This document shows, piece by piece, positions 1 to 7,188 of a stretch of 64,000 bases of DNA. The DNA is from Terriglobia bacterium. Lineage in GTDB: Bacteria > Acidobacteriota > Terriglobia > Bryobacterales > Bryobacteraceae. Made by a program: the position numbers and the translations under genes. How positions within the stretch are numbered: the first letter of the stretch is position 1; every line of letters starts with the position of its first letter. The notes under the pieces were generated by a model. It saw nothing but the letters and a program-made list of their open reading frames with translations. It was not told the DNA's origin and ran no database searches. The DNA is taken from the NCBI GenBank assembly GCA_021325175.1, contig JAJPHS010000032.1, forward strand, positions 28,731 through 92,730. Direction: 5' to 3'.

Positions 1-561
1 CAGCTTGGCTTGCGGCAGAGCGCGCAAAAGATCGGCGAGCTCGCGCTGGCCGGGCGGATCGAGCGAGGTGGTGGGCTCATCGAGAACCAGAATTTCCGGC
101 TCCATCGCCAGCACGCCGGCGATCGCGGCGCGCCGTTTTTCGCCGCTGCTCAAATGATACGGAGCCTTGTGCAAAAGCGCGCCCATGCCGACAAGTTCCA
201 GCGCCTTTTGCGCCCGCGCAACGGCCTGCTCCCGCGGCATTCCCAGGTTCATCGGGCCGAAGGCCACGTCCTCGAGCAGGGTCGGCATGAAAAGCTGCTC
301 ATCGGAATCCTGAAAAACCAGGCCAATTTTGGAGCGGATTTGGGCGAGATTCTGTTTTTTCAACCCGAGGCCGCAAATTTCGATCGAGCCTTCGCCTTCA
401 AGCAGCCCGTTCAGATGCAGAACGAATGTCGTCTTGCCGGAGCCATTGGCGCCAAGCACGGCCACGCACTCGCCCGGCTCCAGGTCGAAATCGACGCCGT
501 CCAGCGCCTGCGCGCCGTCGGGATAGCGGTAGCGCAAGCCCCTGACCCGAATCACCGGCAT
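1..561 (-). CDS. nikO: Nickel/cobalt ECF transporter ATP-binding protein (partial, C-terminus outside window)
   Basis: This is the ATPase of an energy-coupling-factor metal transporter; it hydrolyses ATP on the cytoplasmic face to drive NikM/NikQ. Reading the minus strand from the ATG at 561 gives 187 codons running off the left edge. The Walker A motif GANGSGKTT is near residue 34, followed by a Q-loop (VFQDSDEQLF), the ABC signature LSSGEKRR and the Walker B segment ILVLDEPTTSLD, in the expected order. It lies 28 bases after the T component and completes a nikM-nikQ-nikO set. Ni2+ is favoured over Co2+ because nikR is divergent to the operon. The C-terminal part is not visible. Confidence 0.93.
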   Translation of the reverse strand, partial: MPVIRVRGLRYRYPDGAQALDGVDFDLEPGECVAVLGANGSGKTTFVLHLNGLLEGEGSIEICGLGLKKQNLAQIRSKIGLVFQDSDEQLFMPTLLEDVAFGPMNLGMPREQAVARAQKALELVGMGALLHKAPYHLSSGEKRRAAIAGVLAMEPEILVLDEPTTSLDPPGQRELADLLRALPQAKL

Positions 562-589
562 CGGATTTTCGGCGGCGGACCGACGCGGT

Positions 590-1282
590 TCATAGCGCCA
601 CCCGCACCGCGACGGAGGCCAGGACGGCGGCGATAAAAAACGCGGCATCGGCGGCACGCCAGCGCGGCGGCGCGAGCGCTGGAAATTGTCCGGAAAATCC
701 GCGGGCGAGCATCGCCCGATAAATGCCCGAGGCGCGCTCCCAGGATCGCGCAAACAGAACGGCAAGCGCGCCCGCGGCGGAGCGGAATTGCAGCCGCCCG
801 CGGCTCGACGCCGCCAATCGCATGCGCCGTGCCTGCCCGGAAATTACGAAAAGATAGCGATAAAGAAAATGAATCACCAGCACCAGCAGGCGCGGCAGAT
901 GCAAAATTTCGAGGGCGCGCAACAGCTCGGGCATGGGGGTCGTCGCCACCAGCAGCAGCGTGGCGACGGCGGATAAAAAGCTTTTTTCAAGGAGCGCCAC
1001 GGCGCGCGCGCGCTCGTCGGAAAACCACAGGACGAGCGCGAACCCGGCGGCGACCGGCAGCACCAGCGCGGCTCGCCGAACTAGCGCCGGAAACGGCAGG
1101 CGCGCCGCGGCGATGGCGGCCGCCAGCAGCAGAGCATAGCCCGCAAAGGCGATCCGCGAAGCCGGCGCCGTGGTCGAAACCGCGATCAGAAACGCCAGCA
1201 GCGCGCCGATCTTGGCCCGGGCGTCGCGCCGGTGCAGGACGCTTTGCTGGCGGCTCCATTGCTCGATCGCGGCGTAGCGCAC
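590..1282 (-). CDS. nikQ: ECF transporter transmembrane (T) component, CbiQ/NikQ family
   Basis: This is the membrane T component that couples the ATPase to the substrate-binding NikM. The 230-residue protein has several hydrophobic segments and a charged cytoplasmic stretch (LAASSRGR, SWERASGIYRAMLARGF), as in the CbiQ family, where such helices contact the ATPase. I chose the GTG at 1282: it is one base after the nikM stop and has GAAGGAG a few bases upstream. The longer reading from 1330 would overlap nikM by 47 bases. It sits between nikM and nikO in one transcription unit. Confidence 0.9.
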   Translation of the reverse strand: MRYAAIEQWSRQQSVLHRRDARAKIGALLAFLIAVSTTAPASRIAFAGYALLLAAAIAAARLPFPALVRRAALVLPVAAGFALVLWFSDERARAVALLEKSFLSAVATLLLVATTPMPELLRALEILHLPRLLVLVIHFLYRYLFVISGQARRMRLAASSRGRLQFRSAAGALAVLFARSWERASGIYRAMLARGFSGQFPALAPPRWRAADAAFFIAAVLASVAVRVAL

Positions 1283-1283
1283 G

Positions 1284-2171
1284 CTAAGCGCTCCTTCGCG
1301 AGATGAGCCGCCCGGCGAACAGGCAAGCACCGTAAATCAGAATCAACCCGGCGGCGCCGGCCAGCGAGCGCCGCAGCCACGGCGATTCGATTCCATGCAC
1401 GCGGTAACCGGCCAGCGGCGCGTGCAGCCAGGCGGGCGCGCTCGGGGCCGCGAGATGCTCGATGCCGTCCGGGTACCTCGAAGCGATCAAAATTCCCGCA
1501 ACAGCCAGAAGCAAAGCCGCGGCGGCGATCCAGCGCAGCGCGGGCGAAGTTTTTTGCTCCGGCGCGCGGAGCCAATGCGGGTTCAGCCGCTCCATCGCGC
1601 CGACCGCGGCCAGCGTGATTGCGCCTTCGACCAGCGCGCCGACGAGAAAAAATCCCATCGAGAGGAGCAGCAGGCGGCGCGGCATCGGCACGCCGGAAGC
1701 GGCCAGTTCCGCGAACGCGAATGCCGCGCTGACCAGGACGCTCAGCACGCCGCCCAGAAAAATGGCCGAGGCTCGATGCGCGTGCGCGAGCAGGCGATAC
1801 GGCAGATACCCGGCGAGAACGCCGGCGATGGCCATATTGAAAATGTTCGCGCCGAGCGAAAGAATGCCGCCGTCCTGAAACACCAGCGCCTGAATCGCGA
1901 GAATCGAGGTCATCACCACCGACGCCGCCGCGGGGCCCAGCGCGATGGCCAGCAGCGCCGCGCCCACAAGATGCCCGCTGGTGCCGGGTCCCACGGGAAA
2001 ATTGATCATCTGCGCGGCGAACACAAACGCGCCCATCACGCCGAGCAAAGGCACGTTCCGTTCGTCCAGGCCCCGTTGCGCCCGCCGCGCCGCGATTCCG
2101 AGCGCGGGCAGCGCCAGAACATCGAAGGCGCCCCACACCGGAGCGCTCAGGAATCCGTCGGGAATATGCAT
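1284..2171 (-). CDS. nikM: Nickel ECF transporter S component NikM with C-terminal NikN-like (PDGLE) region
   Basis: This is the substrate-binding membrane component. The N-terminus MHIPDGFL is the family hallmark; in CbiM/NikM the Met1 amino group and His2 are metal ligands. The body has hydrophobic helices with PVGPGTSGHLVGAAL and MTSILAIQALVFQDGG, which are conserved CbiM motifs. At 295 residues it is longer than plain CbiM (about 220). The extra C-terminal part contains SRYPDGIEHLA, like the PDGLE domain of NikN/CbiN, followed by one more membrane segment. It is therefore a NikMN-type fusion. It is the first gene of nikM-Q-O, divergent from nikR. Confidence 0.93.
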   Translation of the reverse strand: MHIPDGFLSAPVWGAFDVLALPALGIAARRAQRGLDERNVPLLGVMGAFVFAAQMINFPVGPGTSGHLVGAALLAIALGPAAASVVMTSILAIQALVFQDGGILSLGANIFNMAIAGVLAGYLPYRLLAHAHRASAIFLGGVLSVLVSAAFAFAELAASGVPMPRRLLLLSMGFFLVGALVEGAITLAAVGAMERLNPHWLRAPEQKTSPALRWIAAAALLLAVAGILIASRYPDGIEHLAAPSAPAWLHAPLAGYRVHGIESPWLRRSLAGAAGLILIYGACLFAGRLISRRSA

Positions 2172-2184
2172 CGCTACTTCTTTG

Positions 2185-2211
2185 GTATCACGATTCTAAA
2201 AACCGTGCCAC
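2185..2211. promoter_or_regulatory. Candidate NikR operator between nikM and nikR
   Basis: The imperfect inverted repeat GTATCAC-N13-GTGCCAC lies in the 94-base gap between the divergent nikM and nikR genes. Its geometry (7-base half sites, 13-base gap) and several bases fit the GTGTTAC-N13/14-GTAACAC type described for NikR in deltaproteobacteria by comparative genomics. It differs from the E. coli GTATGA-N16-TCATAC type. Placement is ideal for nickel repression of uptake; the match itself is only moderate. Confidence 0.5.
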
Positions 2212-2251
2212 CATGCTTGTCTGTTTGCAACGCGCGCAACTCCGGATCAGG

Positions 2252-2257
2252 TAGATT
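2252..2257 (+). promoter_or_regulatory. -10-like hexamer of nikR (probably leaderless)
   Basis: TAGATT ends 8 bases before the nikR ATG at 2266 and no Shine-Dalgarno sequence lies between. If it is used as a -10 element, transcription would begin at or next to the start codon. Confidence 0.45.
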
Positions 2258-2265
2258 GTAGACGA

Positions 2266-2682
2266 ATGAGCGAACTCAGCCGCATCGGCGTGGCCATCGA
2301 TTCCGCGCTGCTTCAAAAATTCGACGACCTGATCGCCCGGCGCGGTTATACCAACCGCTCAGAGGCGTTTCGCGACCTGATTCGCGAGGCTCTCATCGAG
2401 AAAACCTCGGAGCGCGCCGACAGCCTCGTGGTCGGCACGCTGACGCTGGTCTACGATCACCGCGTGCGCATGCTTGCCGACCGGCTTACCAGCATGCAGC
2501 ACGAAAATTTTCATCACGTCCTGTCCACGCTGCACGTCCATCTGGATCACGACAACTGCCTGGAGGTGCTGGTGCTGAAGGGAAAATCGTCGACGGTGCG
2601 GAAGATCGCGGACGCGCTGATCTCGACCAAAGGCGTAAAGCACGGCCGCCTGACCATCACCACCAGCGGAGCCGGATTGTGA
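2266..2682 (+). CDS. nikR: Nickel-responsive transcriptional regulator NikR
   Basis: This cytoplasmic Ni2+ sensor represses nickel uptake genes when metal is bound. The N-terminal ribbon-helix-helix domain (residues about 1-50, SRIGVAIDSALLQKFD and RSEAFRDLIREAL) precedes an ACT-like metal-binding domain. The four ligands of E. coli NikR (His76, His87, His89, Cys95) have exact counterparts at His79, His90, His92 and Cys98, in the motif HVHLDHDNCLE. The length of 138 aa is typical. It faces the nikM-Q-O operon, the expected target, and its stop overlaps the acpS start by 4 bases. Confidence 0.96.
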   Translation: MSELSRIGVAIDSALLQKFDDLIARRGYTNRSEAFRDLIREALIEKTSERADSLVVGTLTLVYDHRVRMLADRLTSMQHENFHHVLSTLHVHLDHDNCLEVLVLKGKSSTVRKIADALISTKGVKHGRLTITTSGAGL

Positions 2683-3056
2683 TCGTGGGCGCCGGCGTGG
2701 ATCTGTGTGAGGTCCCGCGCATCCGGGAGGCGATCGAACGGCATGGCGCGCGGTTTACGAATCGCGTTTTTACCGAGGCCGAATCGGCCTACGCCGAATC
2801 CAAGGCGAACCGGTTCGAGCGCTACGCGGCGCGATTTGCGGCGAAGGAGGCGGCGATGAAAGCGCTCGGCACGGGATGGCGCGGGGGAATCGCCTGGCGC
2901 GATTTCGAGGTGTCCAATCTCGCCTCGGGCCGGCCGACGCTGCTGTTTCACGGGAAAGCCGCCGAGCTTGCCGGCAAACGCGGGGTCCGCGCGATTTCGT
3001 TGTCCCTGACGCATACCGCGGAGCAGGCTATGGCGATGGTGATTTTAGAAAGCTGA
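2679..3056 (+). CDS. acpS: Holo-[acyl-carrier-protein] synthase
   Basis: It transfers 4'-phosphopantetheine from CoA to the conserved serine of carrier proteins. The 125-residue protein has the two family motifs: GAGVDLCEVPRI at the N-terminus (the Asp binds Mg2+) and RFAAKEAAMKALG in the middle, plus the C-terminal SLSLTHTAEQAMA. The start is a GTG whose bases overlap the nikR TGA (GTGA). In principle it could also activate the carrier protein at 51.5 kb, though AcpS enzymes usually prefer fatty-acid ACP. Coupling to nikR is odd functionally and may only be gene packing. Confidence 0.95.
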   Translation: MIVGAGVDLCEVPRIREAIERHGARFTNRVFTEAESAYAESKANRFERYAARFAAKEAAMKALGTGWRGGIAWRDFEVSNLASGRPTLLFHGKAAELAGKRGVRAISLSLTHTAEQAMAMVILES

Positions 3057-3143
3057 CCGCGATCCATCCCGCGCCCTTAAAATCCGTTCCTCCGCTGCCG
3101 GGGAGCACACGGGCTGTTCATTTCAGTCATCAACCTGGCAAAT

Positions 3144-3172
3144 TTGACAATTGGAATCGGTTGTCGTAAGCT
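3144..3172 (+). promoter_or_regulatory. Promoter and possible autoregulatory operator of the TetR gene
   Basis: A perfect -35 hexamer TTGACA (3144-3149) is followed after 17 bases by TAAGCT (3167-3172), a weak -10. The same stretch holds the inverted repeat GACAA-N10-TTGTC (3146-3165), which would place a TetR dimer across the promoter spacer. Autoregulation is an inference from position. Confidence 0.45.
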
Positions 3173-3197
3173 CCGGCTTTAATGGAACTTCGCGACG

Positions 3198-3815
3198 ATG
3201 GCGATTCAGGAAAGCAAGGTGAAAACCGCCGTGGATGGCCGCAAAGGCGAGCGCGCGGACCATATTTATCGCGTCGCCGCGGAGATCATGTGCCAGAAAG
3301 GCTACGAGGCGACGTCGATGAAGGACATCGCCGACGCGGTGGGACTCACCAAGGCGGGCATCTATCACTACATCGTCGGCAAGGAGGATCTGCTGTTCCA
3401 GATCATGTCGTTCGCGATGGACATGGTGGATGAAAACGTGGTGACGCCCGCGCGGAAAATCGCCGATCCGGAGCAGCGGCTGCGCGTCATCATCGAGGGC
3501 CACGCGCGCAGGATTCTCGAAGTGGGCGGCGCGGTCACGGTGATTCTGGAGGAAATGGCGGCGCTCACGCCGGCGCATCGCAAGGCGATCCGGGCCAGGA
3601 AACGCAGATACTTCGATCTGGTCAGGGAAACGATTGGCGAACTTCAGACGCAGGGAAAGCTGCGGGACGTGGATCCCACGGTAGCGGCGTTTAATCTGTT
3701 CGGGATGATCAATTGGATTTCGCGCTGGTATCGTCCGGACGGAAAGCTCACGCCGGACCAGATCATGCGCGATTTTCTCCAGATCGCCCTGAACGCAGTT
3801 TTGCGGAACGCCTGA
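3198..3815 (+). CDS. TetR/AcrR family transcriptional regulator
   Basis: It is a ligand-responsive DNA-binding repressor. The 205-residue protein has a TetR helix-turn-helix at about residues 20-66 (AAEIMCQKGYEATSMKDIA and AVGLTKAGIYHYIVGKEDLL), which is the standard signature. The C-terminal ligand domain has INWISRWYRPDGKLT, a pattern common in TetR_C domains of KstR2/FadR-like regulators of lipid and acyl-CoA metabolism. The ligand cannot be told from sequence. The next gene, a membrane glycosyltransferase, starts 25 bases after the stop and has its own -10-like element, so it is not necessarily a target. Confidence 0.9.
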   Translation: MAIQESKVKTAVDGRKGERADHIYRVAAEIMCQKGYEATSMKDIADAVGLTKAGIYHYIVGKEDLLFQIMSFAMDMVDENVVTPARKIADPEQRLRVIIEGHARRILEVGGAVTVILEEMAALTPAHRKAIRARKRRYFDLVRETIGELQTQGKLRDVDPTVAAFNLFGMINWISRWYRPDGKLTPDQIMRDFLQIALNAVLRNA

Positions 3816-3828
3816 GGACGCGAACTTG

Positions 3829-3834
3829 TATCAT
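3829..3834 (+). promoter_or_regulatory. -10-like hexamer of the GT39 gene (probably leaderless)
   Basis: TATCAT ends exactly 6 bases before the ATG at 3841, with no Shine-Dalgarno sequence in between. The same arrangement recurs at many genes in this window. Confidence 0.45.
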
Positions 3835-3840
3835 CGAGTG

Positions 3841-5316
3841 ATGAAAACGTCGCGCTCCGGCGGCGTCGCGATTGCCGCGGCCATCGCCCTGGCCACGGTG
3901 ATCGCGCATATCCTCACGGGCGCCGGGTATGGTTTTCATCGCGATGAGCTGGCGACGCTCGACGACGCGCGGCATCTCGCCTGGGGTTACGTCGCCTATC
4001 CGCCGATGACGCCGTTTTTCGGACGAATCTCGCTCGATCTGTTCGGGGAATCCCTGCGCGGCTTTCGCTTTTTTGCGGCATTAGCGGATGCGGCCGCGGT
4101 ATTCATCACCGGCCTGATGGCGCGCGGGATGGGCGGCGGGCGCTTCGCGCAAATGCTCGCGGCCTTGGCTTCCCTGCCCTTCTCGATCGGCGCCGGCGCG
4201 CTGATGCAGTACGTTTCCTTCGATTATCTCTGCTGGGTTTTGACCGCGTATTTCACCGTTCGCGCGCTGGCGTCGGAAGATGCGCGATGGTGGATGGCGG
4301 CGGGCGCGGCGATCGGATTTGGCATGTTGTCGAAGTACTCGATTCCGTTTTTTGCCGCCGGCCTGATCGCGGGGCTGCTGTTTACGGAGGCTCGCAGGTA
4401 CTTGCGCAGCAAGTGGCTGTGGATCGGAGCCGCCATCGCGCTGATCGTTTTCCTGCCGAATCTTATCTGGCAGGCGCGGAATCATTTTATTTATCTCGAT
4501 TTCGTGCGGCACATTCACGCCCGGGACGTCGCGATCGGGCGGGCGCGAGGGTTTTTGCCGGGACAGATTAAGCTCACTTTGTTCGCGCTGCCGGCGTGGA
4601 TCGCCGGGCTATGGTTTTGCTGGCGAAGCGGGCGATTCCGCCCGATCGCGTGGATGTACATCGTCCCGCTGGCGTTGTTTCTGATCGCGCAGGGCCGCGA
4701 TTATTATCTGGCGGGCGCGTATCCGATGCTGTACGCGGCGGGCGCGGTTTACCTCGAAACCTGGCGTCCTTTGATGATGCGCGGCTGGGCGCAGTGGGTG
4801 GCCGCGCTCATCCTGGTTGCCGATGCCGCGATCGCCGCGTCGTTTACGCTCCCGGTCGCTCCCGTCAATTCGGGATGGTTCAAGATCGCGAGCCGGGTCA
4901 ACGGCGATTTCCTCGAGGAGATCGGATGGCCGGATCTGGTCCAAACCATCGCCGGAATCCGCGATTCGCTTTCCGCGGGGGATCGCGAGCATTTGGGAAT
5001 TCTTGTGGGGAATTACGGCGAAGCGGGAGCGATCGATCTCTACGGGCCGCACTTCGGACTCCCGAAGGCGATCAGCGGCGTCAATTCGTTTTGGGCTCGC
5101 GGCTACGGCGATCCGCCGCCCGAAGTGCTGATCGTCGCCGGTTTCTCGCGCGCTTTCGCCGAGCGCAATTTTGAATCATGCCAGGTGGCGGCGAACACAT
5201 GGAATCGCTTCGGCGTCCGCAATGAAGAGACCGTGGACCATCCCGATATCTTCGTTTGCCGCGGCTTGAAGTTGAGCTGGCCGGAATTCTGGAAGCATGT
5301 CCGCCATTTTGGCTGA
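3841..5316 (+). CDS. GT39-type membrane glycosyltransferase (dolichyl-phosphate-mannose/ArnT-like)
   Basis: It is probably an inner-membrane glycosyltransferase that uses a polyprenyl-phosphate sugar. The 491-residue protein has about ten hydrophobic segments. The first periplasmic loop has GYGFHRDELATLDDARHLAWGY, the pattern of GT39/PMT_2 enzymes (an acidic pair after a YxxHxDE-like motif), then YPPMTPF. A soluble C-terminal domain follows (about residues 345-491). I start at the ATG at 3841, not the TTG at 3826, because of the -10-like element six bases upstream. The acceptor is unknown. The next gene is convergent, 13 bases away. Confidence 0.85.
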   Translation: MKTSRSGGVAIAAAIALATVIAHILTGAGYGFHRDELATLDDARHLAWGYVAYPPMTPFFGRISLDLFGESLRGFRFFAALADAAAVFITGLMARGMGGGRFAQMLAALASLPFSIGAGALMQYVSFDYLCWVLTAYFTVRALASEDARWWMAAGAAIGFGMLSKYSIPFFAAGLIAGLLFTEARRYLRSKWLWIGAAIALIVFLPNLIWQARNHFIYLDFVRHIHARDVAIGRARGFLPGQIKLTLFALPAWIAGLWFCWRSGRFRPIAWMYIVPLALFLIAQGRDYYLAGAYPMLYAAGAVYLETWRPLMMRGWAQWVAALILVADAAIAASFTLPVAPVNSGWFKIASRVNGDFLEEIGWPDLVQTIAGIRDSLSAGDREHLGILVGNYGEAGAIDLYGPHFGLPKAISGVNSFWARGYGDPPPEVLIVAGFSRAFAERNFESCQVAANTWNRFGVRNEETVDHPDIFVCRGLKLSWPEFWKHVRHFG

Positions 5317-5329
5317 CCGGACTCGCAAA

Positions 5330-6394
5330 TCAGCCGGGATTGCGATTTTCCAGTTCCGCCCTTTGCAGCCGGAACGAAGCGCGCGCATCGCGGGCGGAGG
5401 CGATGCCGGCGCGATGCACGCCGAAGCGGAGACACAGCGATCCGGCCAGGCCCAAAACATTGGCGGCGATTCTCTTCTTCCTCGATTTTCCGGGCAACAG
5501 GGCGAGCAAGAGACTTCCGGCGGTGAGCGCTCCGGCCGTTTTCCAGATGGCGCCGCTGACGCCGCGCTGAAGCGGCCTTGCGACGCGATCGTCCAGCCGC
5601 GCGGCTTGTCTTTCCATCACGACCGACGAAGCCAGTTCGGCGGCGCGGCCGATAGTTCCAAACGTATAGGTGATTTTCCGGGCATGCCGGTCGTTGAAGG
5701 CGAGATCGAGGAACGATCCCGCGCTGGCCATCGCGGAGGCGGCAAAGAGGATCGGCAGAACCCGCCGGGACTCCTGCCAAACCGGAATCGCCGTGTTCGC
5801 GACAAGAACGCCGGTGTACGTCGATAATCCGAGTCCCGCCACGCCGGAGGCGATCCCGCTGATTTCTCCGAATGCGCCCAGAAGGCCGCCGCGCCGGCTG
5901 AAAAGGGCGGCGAAAATCGCCGATGGAGAGATCGAGGAAAGAATCCAGACGCCGGCGTTCATCGGCGAGGTCGGCCGAAAGACGCGGAGCATGTGATGGA
6001 ATCGCGCCGGGCGCCCCAGATCGTAAATCAGGAGGCCGCCGCTGATCAGGCTGGCGAGGATTCCCGCGCCGTGACAATGGCGAATGAAATTTTTCAGACG
6101 GCCGCCGCGCTCAAGCTGCGCCGCGGCGCCCATCACCAGCGCGGCGCCGCCGATGCCGCCGATGAAATAATACGCCGGGACGTGCCACTCCCAGACGGGT
6201 TCCTTGAGCAGCGGGCGATCGTAATAGGTGGGGTCGGCGGAATCGGGAAATGGAAGGCGCTTCCATTCGGGCGAAATCCGCTCCCCGTGCTCTTCGGCCG
6301 GCTTCGATTTTTGCAGCGCGCCTTCGCCTTCAAGCACGCCGAGTTGCGGGCTGATATCGCGCCCGTCGGTTTGCCGCCAGTCGATCGGCTTCAC
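5330..6394 (-). CDS. nrfD: NrfD/PsrC-family membrane quinone-reactive subunit of formate dehydrogenase
   Basis: It is an integral membrane subunit expected to pass electrons between the Fe-S subunit and menaquinone. The 354-residue protein starts with a hydrophilic extension of about 65 residues, then EPVWEWHVPAYYFIGGIGGAA, the first NrfD helix with its conserved tryptophans and glycines, and several more helices (GGLLIYDLGRPARFHHMLRV is typical of the family). The GTG start at 6394 overlaps the fdhB stop (GTGA). The reading frame stays open upstream through fdhB, but that part is an out-of-frame shadow. The last part, after about residue 250, is basic and less hydrophobic than usual. Confidence 0.88.
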   Translation of the reverse strand: MKPIDWRQTDGRDISPQLGVLEGEGALQKSKPAEEHGERISPEWKRLPFPDSADPTYYDRPLLKEPVWEWHVPAYYFIGGIGGAALVMGAAAQLERGGRLKNFIRHCHGAGILASLISGGLLIYDLGRPARFHHMLRVFRPTSPMNAGVWILSSISPSAIFAALFSRRGGLLGAFGEISGIASGVAGLGLSTYTGVLVANTAIPVWQESRRVLPILFAASAMASAGSFLDLAFNDRHARKITYTFGTIGRAAELASSVVMERQAARLDDRVARPLQRGVSGAIWKTAGALTAGSLLLALLPGKSRKKRIAANVLGLAGSLCLRFGVHRAGIASARDARASFRLQRAELENRNPG

Positions 6395-7188
6395 GCCCGT
6401 TCTCCCCGCCGGCTGAATAGAACCGAGCTGATCGCCGCCAGCGCCATTCCCGCCATCGCGAGGCCCATCGAGGCCCACGCGTCTTTTCCTTTCTTCGTCG
6501 GCGCCACCGGATCGGGCGGCAGATTGTACACCTCGGGCCGGTCCAGCAGAAGGAAAAACGCGTTCAGCCCTTCGGTGCCGGGCTGCTCTTCGGCGCTCGC
6601 GCCGTAGAGATACGCTTCGTGGACGCCGGCCTGGTGGAGTTGCTCGAGCCGCTTCCGCGCTTTCCGGCGCAGCTCCTCGATCTCGCCGAACTGGATCGAT
6701 TCGGTGGGGCACGATTTCGCGCATGCCGGAACCATATCCGCGCGCTGGCGATCGTAGCACAGCGTGCATTTCCAGGCGCGCCCATCGTCCTCGCGCCGGT
6801 CGATCACGCCGAAGGGGCAGCAAACCACGCAATATCCGCACCCGTTGCAAACATCCGGCTGGACATAAACGGAGCCAAACTCGGTGCGAAGGATCGCCCC
6901 GGTAGGGCATGCTTCCAGACACCCCGCGCGCGCGCAGTGCTTGCAAACATCGGAGGAGAACAGCCACGAAAATTGTCCGGCGTCCTGGAAGGAAAGCGGC
7001 TCCGGCCGTTCGATGAAGGCCACGTGACGCCACGTAGAGGCGCCGAGCGCCGCCGTGTTGTCGTAGGACATGCCGGTGAAATGGAATCCATCGTCGGGCA
7101 ATTGATTCCACTGCTTGCAGGCGACCTCGCATGCCTTGCAGCCGATGCATAGCGTGGTGTCGGTGAAAAATCCCGTCGTGGCGGGCAT
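6391..7188 (-). CDS. fdhB: Formate dehydrogenase iron-sulfur (beta) subunit
   Basis: It carries electrons from the catalytic subunit to the membrane subunit. The 265-residue protein has four ferredoxin-like cysteine clusters: CIGCKACEVAC near residue 14, CKHCARAGCLEAC near 82, CNGCGYCVVCC near 114 and CTLCYDRQRADMVPAC near 140, enough for four [4Fe-4S] centres. The C-terminus has one hydrophobic segment (MGLAMAGMALAAISSVLF), a likely membrane anchor as in FdnH. There is no signal peptide. Its ATG directly abuts the fdhA stop codon and its own stop overlaps nrfD, so the three subunits are translationally coupled. Confidence 0.95.
   Translation of the reverse strand: MPATTGFFTDTTLCIGCKACEVACKQWNQLPDDGFHFTGMSYDNTAALGASTWRHVAFIERPEPLSFQDAGQFSWLFSSDVCKHCARAGCLEACPTGAILRTEFGSVYVQPDVCNGCGYCVVCCPFGVIDRREDDGRAWKCTLCYDRQRADMVPACAKSCPTESIQFGEIEELRRKARKRLEQLHQAGVHEAYLYGASAEEQPGTEGLNAFFLLLDRPEVYNLPPDPVAPTKKGKDAWASMGLAMAGMALAAISSVLFSRRGERA

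Noticed and set aside
1284..2171. Cobalt (CbiMQO) rather than nickel transport
   Set aside because: The divergent NikR with all four nickel ligands and the shared operator make nickel the better reading; no cobalamin genes are near.
6395..7150. A long minus-strand frame joining NrfD to an upstream 250-codon extension
   Set aside because: The extension is the +1 shadow of fdhB, Arg-rich and without family motifs; the GTG at 6394 overlaps the fdhB stop.
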